A stretch of DNA of 64,000 nucleotides from Heterodera schachtii (taxonomy: Eukaryota; Nematoda; Chromadorea; Rhabditida; Heteroderidae), in assembly GCA_023374025.1 (NCBI GenBank), contig SIJG01000027.1, positions 628,162-692,161 of the forward strand. Direction: 5' to 3'. This document shows, piece by piece, positions 11,970 through 23,253 of the stretch (positions are counted from its first letter, which is position 1; the number at the start of each line of letters is the position of its first letter). The position numbers were made by a program, and so were the translations under genes. The notes beneath the pieces are model-generated. The model saw only the letters and a program-made list of their open reading frames with translations, did not search any database and had not been told where the DNA came from.

Positions 11970-12050
11970 TTGCCGGGTCCAGAAAAGCCGGGCACCGTGT
12001 CGGGTACCAGTTTTCAAACCGGGTCCGGGTACCCGGTAAAACCGGGTATT
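11970..12050. repeat. ACCGGGT-rich cluster, left copy
   Basis: Multiple ACCGGGT/CGGGTACC words, including the palindrome CCGGGTACCCGG. A related cluster lies at about 12680-12800, so the two bracket roughly 650 bp. Confidence 0.6.
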
Positions 12051-12494
12051 AAAAAATTTTCAATTTTTATTTTTTTTTTCAATATAATAATTTTACAAAA
12101 TGCTTTTACTAAATTATAAACTAAAGAAAATATTTCCAAAGGTCAGGGGCGGTCTCATGTTGTCTTGGAGGGGGTACCACCGCCCGGTAGACCTTTTTTT
12201 TGTTTTTCACATCACTTTTTTCGGCACGCTTTTTCCAAAAAACTTTTAGGAAAGAAGGGGGTCCGGCGGTGACGATAGGCGCTGCCTGGAAAAATTTGTA
12301 ATTTTTAATGCTATTTGTTAACAGATTTGTTCACAAAAAAAGGTTGATTTTTGTGATTAATAGCTCAATTTGTTAACAGATTTTCTTTAAAAAAATGATA
12401 AATATATGTTAGTTAAAAAATATATGAGAAATTATATTTTGTCGATAGGAGACCCATGAGTATACCTACAAAAAAATTCAAGATATTTTAATTC

Positions 12495-12575
12495 CTGTAG
12501 AGGGATTGAACCAAGGAAAAGTAATAGAAAACACAGAAGATTAGCCACTAGGCCATTTTCGCAGCTGGTGGTAGC
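12495..12575 (-). repeat. tRNA-like sequence, probable SINE remnant
   Basis: On the minus strand TGGCCTAGTGG fits a pol III A box, and GGTTCAATCCC about 45 bases later fits a B box. The spacing is tRNA-like, but the T stem and acceptor stem do not pair well, so I read it as a tRNA-derived SINE or pseudo-tRNA, not a functional tRNA. Confidence 0.45.
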
Positions 12576-12679
12576 ACTTTTATACAATATAGATATTAAT
12601 TATATATTTTTTAAAATTTTTCCTTTAACAACAATTTTCTTCACTAATTTTCACTCAAACCCCCATTCTTACCAGTGTA

Positions 12680-12800
12680 TTTTTGGTACCCGGGTACTCT
12701 GACCTACCGGGTCGGGTACCGGGTATTGGATTTTTAAAAAACCGGGTCCGGGTATTGAAAAACCGGGTATCCGGGTCAGGTATCCGGTCGGGTAATTTGC
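12680..12800. repeat. ACCGGGT-rich cluster, right copy
   Basis: Iterated CCGGGTA, ACCGGGT and CGGGTACC words, ending against the decayed WQLNTF copy 3. Similar in word content to 11970-12050. Confidence 0.6.
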
Positions 12801-12945
12801 TCTTTTGGCTTCCACTCCGAAAATCATTATCGTGACCGTAAATGACGTTCTGGTATTCGAGACGACTTTTTCCAAAATTTCGCATCATCATGATAAATTT
12901 TATTAAAAATATGGGAAAAAAAGAAAAAAAATGGCACCGGTCATT
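12800..12945 (-). pseudogene. WQLNTF family, copy 3 (first-exon fragment)
   Basis: Minus-strand sequence retains CEILEKVVSNTRTSF, matching the CEILANVVSNTKTPF segment of copy 2. Upstream, an ATG at about 12940 starts MTGAIFFLFF, similar to MFGAIFFF of copy 2, followed by a stop. The rest of the gene is missing, replaced by the ACCGGGT repeat cluster. Confidence 0.5.
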
Positions 12946-13142
12946 TCACAACAATTTATTTATTTATCCAAGGTTTTAAATGCCATTACAAGTTAAAACA
13001 TCAAACTTTCCAGAAAAAATATTATCATATTGAACGGTTAGTGAGCATACAGTATACTCAAAAGGTAATTGATTAAAAAGTCATCATATAAATGCTCCAA
13101 AAAGTATAAAGCTGATCAACAGATCACTAATTCATGGTGATC

Positions 13143-13337
13143 CTAAAACACAAAAATGGCAGTCTCTTTGAGGCCCCAATCTTTAATCGCCCAGTGTAAA
13201 AATTTTCCATTTAATGTGCCCATGTTTCGGGTGTGGTCCAATTTGTGGGCAACCCAAACGAAATTTTCATAATCACATGATTTTGTTGAGAATTTTGTGC
13301 TCTTTTCCCAATTAATTTTTCCCGAAATTTTGTCCAA
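13143..13337 (-). CDS. C-terminal exon, unrecognised duplicated gene (copy a)
   Basis: The frame ends NGKFLHWAIKDWGLKETAIF followed by VF and a stop at 13143. Its 3' flank (12960-13140) is clearly homologous to 17060-17280, which follows a similar exon ending FVF-stop at 17279. The two are therefore paralogous gene ends about 4.1 kb apart. It may belong to the same gene as the exons at 14031-14445. Family unknown. Confidence 0.35.
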   Translation of the reverse strand: MDKISGKINWEKSTKFSTKSCDYENFVWVAHKLDHTRNMGTLNGKFLHWAIKDWGLKETAIFVF

Positions 13338-14030
13338 TTTCCTTGGAATTATTTTCGATCAAAATTACTGAATTTTCCTAGATTTATGCTACTTTCGTGC
13401 TTTTATGAGCAAATGGATGATCACTCCATGGGGCTTTTCGTAAATTGAATATGGACGATATTAAAACGATGGAAACTGTAAAAAATTCGGCTCACGCCCA
13501 TTGGCAAAGTCCGTCTCCTTTCGCCGATTTTCTTATCCCTCACATTGCTCCTTCTCCGTCTTCGTTTTGTTGTTTCTGTCAGTTGTCATGGCTGGTCGAC
13601 TTCGCGATGGAAGAGCATATCGTCGCCTTCTCTGGCCTTCCGAAACAATCTGAAAATTGGAATATCAGCATATTCGGCATCTTTTTTCGAGAATGTAGCC
13701 TGGGGGGGGGGCTCAAGGGCTATAATTCCACCGGAACCAAAAAATGAAAATGTTTTGAAGAAAAATGGGAAAGTTTCTAATTAAGTATATCGTTCTTTTC
13801 ATTAAAATCTGAAAATTTTACCCAACGGTGCCTAATGGCAACGACGGACTCAAAAATCTCTTAAAATTAAAAAAATCACGGGGCAGTGCTGATGGGAATC
13901 CAGTGATATTCGAGACTAGAATTTATCGAGACTCGATACCGAGACTCTTGAACATCACTAGCTACAAGAAAGGAATATGAATTTTTTCGCACCTTTTTAG
14001 GAAATGATGACAAATTAACAAAAAACTCAC

Positions 14031-14445
14031 AACGTGCCGCATCCTTAACACCATCAGCGTCCAACAGACTGATTCTGTCTTGAACAATCTTCTCAAATCG
14101 AATGCTGAACAGTTTGAGTGCCGAAATGTTGCTGACGTCCATCCCTTCGAGTCCATGGTTACCAACTCCATATTGCTGCGCAATATCAGTGATGAGCTCT
14201 TCAAGCTAATTGGGAAGGAGCTTCTTTGTATTTTTCGAGATTTTGCCTTTTGCGTCGGAAAGAAGGCGCATCTTAAATTGAAATAAATTAAGCACCTAAT
14301 TTTGAAAAGCAAATTGGCAGTTATTTTTTTGGATGTTTCTCATTTTCAATGAAATTTTTTTGACTGAAATGACCATTTTAAGTCAGGGACATGATAAAAT
14401 AATTTCTTATTAACCAAAACTCACCGCCTCATTCATTTGTGCCAT
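14031..14445 (-). pseudogene. two 5' exons of an unrecognised gene, one nonsense codon
   Basis: Exon 1 (14425-14445) is MAQMNEA with a GTGAGT donor. Exon 2 (14031-14271) follows a CAATTTAAG acceptor in phase and reads RLLSDAKGKISKNTKKLLPN, then TAG, then LEELITDIAQQYGVGNHG and IRFEKIVQDRISLLDAD in the same frame, ending at a GTGAGT donor. The in-frame TAG is the only break. I do not recognise the protein. The last exon may be that at 13143-13337, but I did not trace the middle. Confidence 0.45.
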
Positions 14446-15600
14446 TGGAATTGGTTTGGTCAATCAGAAATGGCCAATGATGAAGAAAAAAAATTCGGAA
14501 AGGAAAGGGCCAATGATTGAAGGAAATTCGGAAAGTGCATAAAAAGTTGCCAAAATTTGATAGGAATTGCTTAATGAATGTGGGATTTGGTACAGAGTGA
14601 ATGGACAAGAAAGGAATTTTCAATAAACATCGGGCGGGAATTTGAGCGTAAATCAGAAAATGAATTGGAATGTAAGAATTCTCGAACTTTAATGTTCACA
14701 TTTTATGTAAAAACGGCAACCCATTCATTCTTTAAAAAATCTTTTTTACCAATATTTTATTTTCCTTTATCTGATCGGCCAAAGGAATGTGAAAAAGGAT
14801 GGGTCGGTCGGTCGGCTGGCGGAAATCGTCGGTCAATACCGTACATACAACTCCAACGACAGTAATCAAAATACACCCACTGCTTATCAACGCATAACCC
14901 AATTTCGAATAAAACGGAGAAAAAAGGAGAAAAAATGGATTTTCATCGACGCAAGCTAAAACTCGCACAACTTTTGATAAAGTTTGCATTATAGGGAGTT
15001 GGTCAGTGGGTGTATCCCCAGCAGCAAAACGGCACACTGAGAAAGTAAAATTAATTTTGGTCAGATAAAATTAAATCAGATGTTTACACAATTCATAAAA
15101 AAGTTAATTCATCGAGAGCTGAAATTTGCACTTGCACGTTGACAAAATTGATACTGTGATTGGAGTGTGCGTACGGTATTGGCCAAGGATTTCTCCGCCA
15201 ATCGACCGACCGACCACCCTTTTTCGCATTCCTTGGCCGGTCAGCAGATAAAAGACGCGCTGCCGCTGGAGGGATGGAAAAGAAAACATTTGAAAAAAAC
15301 TTTACAATTAAAAGAAATGAATGAAATTGGATGAATGCTTCGTTTTAAAAAACATCGAAAAATTGATTTTTTCAATTTTTGGCTTATACAAATTTATGAG
15401 ACAGACAAAAATTTAATTGCGAAACCATTGGTTTTGAAACCTAAACCACAAAATTTAAAAAATAAATAGCGAAATTTTTGTGACAAAATTCCGATTTTTG
15501 TCCATGCATGAATATGTAGCATAGTTTATGAAAAAATTTCGATGAAATAAAATCAAAATAAATTAGCAAAACAAATATCGAACAAAATATTTATACGAAA
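14446..15600. other. gene-poor stretch with an inverted duplication
   Basis: About 14776-14872 and 15145-15243 are inverted, roughly 80% similar copies of a segment containing GGTCGGTCGGTCGG and CAATACCGTAC. Some frames look faintly coding, but I could not define exons with consistent splice sites. Confidence 0.45.
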
Positions 15601-15790
15601 CGATTTTGAATTTTCATCTCGCCCCGTGCCATTAGTATTCCGTCGCCGTCGGCATTGCCCGACAATCAGCCGACTCCGCAAATGGCACCTTCCTAGAAAG
15701 ACGCGGCAACGCGTGGCTGCAACGCGTCCTCCACCTTTGCGTCATTTTGCCACCCGCGCCATCCAATTTATTCTTTTCTGAGCCGGAGGA
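15600..15790 (-). pseudogene. WQLNTF family, copy 4 (last-exon fragment)
   Basis: Minus strand reads KLDGAGGKMT and then, after frameshifts, pieces matching the VEDALQPRV and SGNA.GDG parts of the last exon of copy 2. There are several indels and an internal stop. Confidence 0.55.
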
Positions 15791-17278
15791 AATAAATCCA
15801 GGCGGCATAAATACGGAAGACGAATTCGGAGATTTTGGAATATAAATTAGAAATTTTCATACAACCGTCATTTTCCACGCCTCAAGCCGTTATCCCTCGT
15901 GGATTTGTCAAATCCATAGGAAAGTGGGGTACTTTTCCGTTTTTGGGCCAAAGTTTGATTTTTTTTTTTAAATAACAGCGAGCGAGTAGAATTGCAGACC
16001 CATTCGAAGAGACCTTAACTCAATTTTGGTATGGCATTTATGCCTCCGCAATAATTTTGGCGCGTAGCTTTAGCAATTCTACACGCCCGTTGTTGATTTA
16101 AAAAAATTCAAACTTTGGCCCCAAAACGGAAAAGTACCGAAAGTGGTACTTAGAGATAATTATAAGGTTCATGGTACCTAATTGCTGGTCCGAACAAGAA
16201 TAAACCTAATGACACTAATTGAAATCGCTCATTATTCAAATGAATTTTTTTAAAATTTTCCAAATGCCTATGGGATTAAATTTAAGAAATCGAATGTCCG
16301 TCCGTCAAATGGCGAATCAATTAATCAATTTTTCAAGTTTTCTTCCACAATGATAGCTCTTTAACGGTATGTAAATCGGTCGGGTGGAAGTTGAGCCTGA
16401 ATTTTCCAAAAATTCAAATTTTTTTTTTGCAAAAAAACTTCTAATTGATAATCGATTGCTTCATTAAATGTACAAATAAATTTTAATTGAATTTCCGAAA
16501 ATATACAGTGCTATGGTAAATTTTAAAACACATTTAATGGAAAAATAATGGAATTTTTATTATTTTTTTCACATTAGCAATTTTTGTGCAATTTCTGTTA
16601 ATAAATTGCATTGAAATTTTTAAAAATTTTCCCGGCGGCGCCTATCGGCACAGCCGGACCCCTCCTCCTATTCCCCAAATTTTCTTTAGATAAAGCGCGA
16701 CGCAAAAAAAGGGTGTAACAGTCCCAAAAAAAAAATATTTTGAAAATCATTAAAAAAATTAAATAAAAATAGAAATATACTAAAAACAGTTTGCTATCAG
16801 CTTTTACATGTTAAGAATTTTAAAATTTTGCCTATTAAATATTTAAAATTTTTATTATATTTTATAATTTTTGAAAATTTCCGAGTTCCGACTTCCGACA
16901 TTTTTGGGGTCGGAATTCCGACTTCCAAAAAATTTTTGTGTTTATTTTTTTACAAAAAATTAACAATATTTCATTCATAATTCACGCATTATTAAATCCA
17001 CAAAAATTTGATAAATTTTGCCGTTTGGGCGCATAACCGTTGACTCAAAAGCAAATGCATAGAAATCCCAATCATTTATTGTGATAAAACAAAAACATTG
17101 CCATTGCAAATTAAAACATCAAACTTTCCGGAAAAATATTACCATTATTCAAATGTTAGTGATTTACAGTATGCAAAGCATACAGTACACTCAAAACATA
17201 ACTGATTAAAAAGTCATCATATAAAAGATCCAAAAATATACGCGAATTGACCAGATCTCTCTCTCCTTCATGGTGATG
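15791..17278. other. gene-free AT-rich stretch
   Basis: About 15920-15960 and 16090-16140 carry an inverted pair (GGGGTACTTTTCCGTTTT.. and its complement) about 170 bp apart. A GC-rich palindrome copy sits at 16632-16657. The stretch 17060-17278 is homologous to 12960-13142, the 3' flank of the duplicated unrecognised gene. No coding exon seen. Confidence 0.5.
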
Positions 17279-17491
17279 CTAGAACACGAAGTTCAAGGCC
17301 TCAATGTTACATTCGTTCACTGCAAAAATTTTCACATTTTTGGTTCCTATAAATTTGTCCCTCAATTCTTCAGCAGTGGACAAATTAAATAATAATCCAT
17401 CCGCTCCATCCCAGTATAATAGGAGAAATCCACAAACGATTTTACAGAGAAATAATCCGCGATTATAGAGAGTCAGAAAAGGAAATTTCAA
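17279..17491 (-). CDS. C-terminal exon, unrecognised duplicated gene (copy b)
   Basis: Paralog of 13143-13337. The last 40 residues include LSTAEELRDKFIGTKNVKIF and end EALNFVF-stop. The upstream part of the open frame may be intronic. Homology of the downstream flank with the other copy supports a shared 3' end. Confidence 0.35.
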   Translation of the reverse strand: MKFPFLTLYNRGLFLCKIVCGFLLLYWDGADGLLFNLSTAEELRDKFIGTKNVKIFAVNECNIEALNFVF

Positions 17492-19619
17492 TTTTCTTTT
17501 ATGCCAAGATTTTTTGGCATGATAAGAAATAATTTCCTAATTAAAGAAATATTATAAAAATGCATAAGTTTAAGAATTTCGTGGAAAAATAAAAGAATTT
17601 TTTAAAATTTAAACTGAAGAATGAAACTACATATTTAGAAGAATAAATGAAATTTAAATGAATCTACATTTTTTTTTTCTTATAATATTTATTTAAAATT
17701 TTCGAGGGATTTTTTTAAATTTAATAATTTCAAAAATGCGAAAAGAAATTTAGGATAGGATTTATTGATAATTGCTTAAACAATCTGTAGAATAAAAATA
17801 AGGCACAAAAATGTAAAATAGAAAATAATCAATTTATCGCTTTGAGTTGCAATTTTTCATAAAAAGGTTTTATTTTAAATTAAATTTTTTCAAAAAGGTA
17901 TGAAATTTACTTGGAAACAAAATTTGGCCTTTTTGAAATTCGATTTTAATGAAAAATAATAGACTTTGTAATATCTTCTGAATTGACTGAATGAGTTTTT
18001 CTTTTCAAAACTGTTTTTTATATTTGGTAATGAATGGTAATTTTTTCTGAATTTTTAATATTTTTAGCAATTTCCTTGTCACTCATTTTTGCAATTTTCA
18101 CTTTTTATTTGCCAAAATTCGAACAGAAAATAAGAAATTGTAACAAAAAGATTCATGAAAAATTAATTTTAAATTGTTTGAATTTGACGGGACAGCGAAA
18201 GGATAAGTGCGCTGTGATTTTGTGTGAAAAAATGCATGAAGGTTGATTGTACTGTGGATGCATACAGTATCAATAAAGATTAGTGAGGAGGGTTTTGTGT
18301 TTGGAGACTTTGTGAGGCTTACAAAAAATCCGCAAGGTTTTTGTTGTTGAACAATATTGGTGGAAATGTTCTTAATTAATTTTTAAAATAACAGCACTTT
18401 TACTTACATACTTTAAGAAGCACTTAAAAAGAAGCATATGAAAATAATTTTATTCTGTCTGAGGGTAAAACCAAGGCGTAATCAAAGAAAGTGAGGTCAT
18501 TTGACTTAAATTCCCATTCCTAATTATTATTGAAAAGCATTCTATTGAAAATAAATCAACAAAACATGAATGCTTTTTCATGTTTAAAATGTAAAATCTT
18601 AAAATTTATTTTTCTTATTCAACGGTTCCCCGAGTCTTCCGCTTAAATCGGTCATCATTAGCAGGGAACGGATTTTTAGGTTCTCACCTAATTTTTTTTT
18701 TTGCGGATAGCATATGCTGAGATAAGCGCAAAAAGCACATTTTCTTCGATCACTTCCGATTTAGAGCGACTTTTTAGCAACTATTTTCAACTATTTTGAC
18801 TTGTGAAATTTTTTAATAACTATTTTTTCAACTATTTCTGCTTTTCAACAAAAAAATTATTATGAAAAATGCAATAAAAAATAAATAAAATGCACCCCTA
18901 AGAATCGATTTTTCAAAAAGCAAAAATCTTGGCCATTTTTTAGCAACGATTTAAGTACCTATTTCGCGATTTTTAGCACCTAAAAATCCGTTAATTGATC
19001 ATTTCAAATGTCCCAATAATCCAAACGCACACTATAAAATATTTTCCCATTTTATTTAGTCGACGGCACAAAATTTGAATTCATTACACACACAGTAATC
19101 GTAAATATAGTACACAAATTGGGTGGCCGATCATTTCGTCACTGGTCGTTTCGTCATTGAGAAAAATTAAAAAAAAAAGTTTGGCACATTGCCTTAAAAA
19201 CTCAAAAAATTCTTTAATAAATAAAAGTGCTAGCAAAAAAAGAAAAAAAGAAATTAGATAAAAGTTTAAAATTGCATTTATTGTGAGATTTGAAAGGAAT
19301 TCTTCTCAGAAATAAAAGAGATTAATTTAGATTCTCATTTTTATTTGAACTTCCAAATGTGCTTGTTTCTAAAACCTTTTTTTTCGCCATAATCCATTAA
19401 GATCATAAAAATAGAAAATTTAAAAAAATTGTACGAACTGCCCATTGTATGAACTGCCAGACACACCGGCAAATTTGTAGAAAAATTTTAATATTTTCAA
19501 AAAAAATAAAAACCAATTTATTTCTCAAAATTTCGCCAAATGTGTTTATTTGTTTGATTTCTGTTTCTCTGATCACACACTCCGATCGATCACTTTTGTT
19601 CATCAATTCATTCGCTTCT
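17492..19619. other. gene-free AT-rich stretch
   Basis: Apart from the HTH fragment at 18030-18120, I see only AT-rich sequence. Around 19130-19160 is a GTCGTTTCGTCATT piece resembling the tandem unit of the foldback element at 25925-27077. Confidence 0.5.
18030..18120 (-). pseudogene. HTH-repeat fragment
   Basis: Minus strand reads WQIKSENCK, then in a shifted frame MSDKEIAKNIKN, matching the WQIKQENPKISDEKIAKYLK part of the gene at 1660-2353. It is a third, isolated relic of that family. Confidence 0.5.
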
Positions 19620-21105
19620 TCAGTAGGTGTCCTCCATTTCGCGCCGAATTTCCTCTTCGGTCAAAAATTTGGCAATTTTGCCCCTGCGCGTGATTCCTCG
19701 TTCGCCATAGTCGACGGTCAATTTAAGGGCATACAGCAAATCGGTTCCAAGGCTATGTATGTTTAAAAATTGGGACAAAATTTTAATATAATATTTTTTT
19801 GAGAAAAATTGGCTGAAAAACTGGGTAAATCAGTGCCGTTTCGGCGCTGCCATTTTGGCGCCAGACCCATAATAATAAAAAAAGGTGAGGAAGGAATTTT
19901 CTAGTGGTGTTTTCGAGTATCTGGATCCTCAAATCGAGTCGAGGCAATCTCACTCCCTCCCCTCACCAAATGGAAAATTAAAAAAAAAGCTGTCTTTAAA
20001 AAATCATAAAATTTGAAGAAAAAAACCCCTATAGCGCACAATGGCAAATTGCCGAACATTTAAATTCCTTAAATTTCATGGAATTGCGAGCCAAAAATTC
20101 CTTAAAAATCATCAATTTTCTGCAAAAAAATACGATTTTTTTTACCAACTATGCCAATAATTTTGAGAAAATTAAAAAAGAAAAAATTTTTTGTGGGCTT
20201 GATTTTATTAATTGTTCAATTTCTTATAATATTGCTGGGAAAACAAAAATTGTTCTTTTAAACGTACAGCATGTCGAACTTCTTCTGGCAATACCTTAAA
20301 ATTAAATTTAAAAATAAAATGTTTAAATAAAAAGTGCATTTTTTAATTAATTGAATTTAATAAATTAAAAAAACGCCAAACTCACATCGGCAAATGCTTG
20401 TCCGGCATCACCCCCAAACGGTACACGAAATGCTGATTGAGCTCATCAATACGAATTTGAGCATCGTCGACCCTTCAAAACGTGAAAATAAATTTTTGTT
20501 TAATTACTCCCCAATTTAAAATAATAATTAATTACCCAGTTTTTTAAACCACGCCCCTTCCAATATATATATATATATTTTTGGCAAGCTGGGCATAATT
20601 TTAATAATTCTGGGAAAACATTTTTGGACCCCTCTGTGTAAATTATATAAACTGTGAAAAAAAAAATTTCAAAACACAACAAGTTCAGATTCATTGACGC
20701 CGGGCCAGGATAACGAAAAATAAATGCAATAAAGTGCCAATTTGGCATTATGTTCATTGGCACCACTCACCAGCCAAGCAATTTGCCACCTCCAAAAGCC
20801 GGCACGGATATTGTCTGACAATCGGAACGGTCAATTTTGTCCAAAAGGTTGGCCTTCCGCGCGAACGACTCCGAAATGAATGAGATGTCACAGCCTGTGC
20901 CGTTAAAATAGCGGGGAAAATAAAAACAGCGGACATACAGTAATGATTCAGTCCGACAGTATACAAAACCGGCATTTTACAGTATGCCAATTTTAAATTT
21001 TGTCCCCGGCACTTTTTCAGCAATTAAAAAGCACACACCGGATCGGATAAAAGCGACCCCCGGACAGTCGTTGGCTTTCATTCGAATGTACAGCAAGTGG
21101 GCCAT
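19620..21105 (-). CDS. DDI1-like retropepsin-fold protein with Arg in place of catalytic Asp
   Basis: Four minus-strand exons join in phase: 21039-21105, 20771-20894, 20386-20472 and 19620-19752, giving 136 residues from the first ATG. An upstream exon may exist. The order of motifs follows the DDI1 protease domain: LLYIRMKANDCPGVAF (DDI1 LYINCKVNG..AFVDSG region), then GCDISFISESFARKANLLDK, FGGGKLLG, a middle segment, and LGTDLL at residues 94-99, matching the second hydrophobic-Gly signature. At the active site DSGA is replaced by RSGC, with Arg at residue 21, so an aspartic protease dimer could not be catalytic. DDI1 proteins cleave or shuttle ubiquitinated substrates. This copy lacks the ubiquitin-like domain in view and could be a pseudoenzyme or a decaying paralog. 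The frame is otherwise open and splice sites are canonical, although the last intron (633 bp) is unusually long for this locus. Confidence 0.7.
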
Positions 21106-22344
21106 TATGTTTGAGAATGCTTTTTAGTTTTTCGGGCTAAATACAGTATTACAAATAGTAAATGTAAACGGTGAGGAATTGATACGGTAGGGAACCGCAC
21201 CCCGCGACTGAACATCCAGCGCTCTCTCTCTCTCTCTCTCGACCAAAAAGGATGAAAGAAACAATTACAATTTTATGAAGGTTTCCCCACCTCCCCCGCG
21301 ATCTTCGGGGAAAAAAAGTCCGGGAACGGGGAGGAATTCCCAGAAAAAAATTTACCTTTTGAATCATATGTCTCTAAGGTAGTCAAAATTATACAGACAA
21401 CTCAAAAATTTTTTTTTTAGATTTTTTGATTTTTCCCTAGCCATAAACAAAGTTAGTGGGAAAAAACATTACGGAAAATCCTGTGCTTTCTTCTGCTCTT
21501 AAATGGATGAAAGAGAAGAAGGCAATTCCAATTTTATGAAATTTTAATGAAATGTATGCGAGGGCACTCACTGATTTATGAAACAAATTCCAAAAATGGC
21601 ACGTCTTTTAAAGGGAAAAATTAATCCCATTCATCTTTATTAATCTCTACAAATGATAAAGATAATGAAGGCAAATAAAGAAAATTCACATGATTGTATT
21701 TGGAGCTGAAAACTGACATTGGCATTGGCATGGGTCGCCCGCTCGCCCACCGCCATTTTGCCGCGATGAGAACGCCGCCATTTTTTGTGCCATTGTTGTT
21801 CGACTCCTAATGACCCACAATTTGCCGGCCTTTTAATTTTTAAATTTTGCAAAAAATAATAATCTTTTACAACATTATTTGATAAGTATACATTTTCTAA
21901 ATATTTATTAATATAAAGAGAATTTATTTAAAAAATTTTCATAATTAAATAAATTTTTATTTCTCGATCTGTGGAACCCTAAAATATGGGACAAAAATTT
22001 AAATTTAAAAAAATAGAAAAACGATTTCCCAAAAATAAGCAGGACATTGGCCACATTCGCTGACAACAGTAATGAGATTATATCAAAAAATTTATGAAGT
22101 ATCTGTTTTAAATTGTGAAGCTAGGATTTAATAAAAATTTGGCTTTTTTGAGTTTTGGTAATTTTTGGGATATTTTTTAAGTTTGTTTAAGCAAATACTG
22201 AATATATACGTATATTTTGCCATTTTGAGCTTTTTAGTCCATATTTCGGGGCTTTTTAGTCCATATTATTTACAACCCTATCTATGAGTTAATCACTAAT
22301 AAAATTTATACCAAGCAGGATATTCTGATACTTCCATTTATTCA
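21106..22344. other. gene-free stretch
   Basis: Includes a (CT)n microsatellite at 21222-21240 and repeated GGGCTTTTTAGTCCATATT words around 22230-22275. I found no coding exon that I trust. Confidence 0.5.
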
Positions 22345-23020
22345 GAATTAAAATTTTCGGCAAAGGGGTAGAATTGTGGTCCCGACGGAAAAAGTAGTAA
22401 AATTTGAAAAAGCATTTTTTCTAGGGTAAAAAAATGTGCTGGCCACGAATCTGCTCTGATTTTGAAAAATCATTGATTTTATCTATGAGTTTTCATCCAG
22501 TACTAGATTTTTTCAAAATTTTTAAGAAAATTTATTGACGTAAAAAACTCGTATACAGATGTTGTAGAGCTTTAAAAGAGCTTTCGAATGAGCTATTGAA
22601 TGTATGGAGAAGTCAAGTTTTAAATTTTTTACGATTTTTTTGAAATTTAATTATTCATCCCTTTGAAGGTCATATGAGATGGGATGTGGGTTCGAGCCCG
22701 CTTGGCTGCGGTTTCTTTTTTTATGCTGATTGGTGAAAAATCATAGACAAAATGATGGATTTTGCAAAATCTGACTTCAGATTCATGATCAGTACATGTT
22801 TTTACCCTAATCTCATTGGAAAGAAAATACTTAAAGAAAATTAAAATTTTGAAAAATCTAATACTTGATGAAAAGTCATACATAAAATCAATGATTTTTC
22901 AAAATCAGAGTTCAGATTCGTGATCAGCACATTTTTTACCCTAGAAAAAAAGCTTTTTGAAATTTTAATATTTTTTTCTGTCGGGACGACAATGCTATAC
23001 CTTTGCCAAATTTCTTTAAA
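22345..23020. mobile_element. short element with diverged 170-bp TIRs
   Basis: 22345-22520 and about 22850-23020 are imperfect inverted repeats (shared words include TCTAGGGTAAAAAA and TTTTGAAAAATCATTGATTTT). The interior carries GGGTTCGAGCCCGC at about 22690-22706, which resembles a pol III B box, and no transposase frame. Target duplication could not be defined. Confidence 0.55.
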
Positions 23021-23253
23021 AAGCGTGTTTAATTTTTAAAAAATTGTTGCAATAATTTTAACTCACCTTAATTTTTTGATTATTCGAATTTCTAACGGCG
23101 TGAAATTCTCGTTCAATTTACCCAATTTCCAAAAAATTATTTCAAATTTTTAGTTGACTAAACGAACCATCGGCGGGGTTTGAAAATTGTTAGCTTTTTA
23201 AAAGTTTGCGTCAACAGAAGTTCATAAATTCATTTCCAATTAACAATAAGAAT

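Larger units (their letters stand above)
11580..12780. other. gene-free stretch with repeats and a tRNA-like remnant
   Basis: AT-rich. Contains the first ACCGGGT-rich cluster (about 11970-12050), a copy of the dispersed GC-rich palindrome at 12263-12289, and a tRNA-like sequence at 12495-12575. No protein-coding exon seen. Confidence 0.5.

Noticed and set aside
13445..13784. Two overlapping plus-strand frames of about 80-100 codons
   Set aside because: No family resemblance, no splice context, and a G-run (13702-13711) typical of non-coding sequence here.
21149..21367. Minus-strand frame with RERERESAG
   Set aside because: Translation of the (CT)n microsatellite at 21222-21240; no supporting splice sites.
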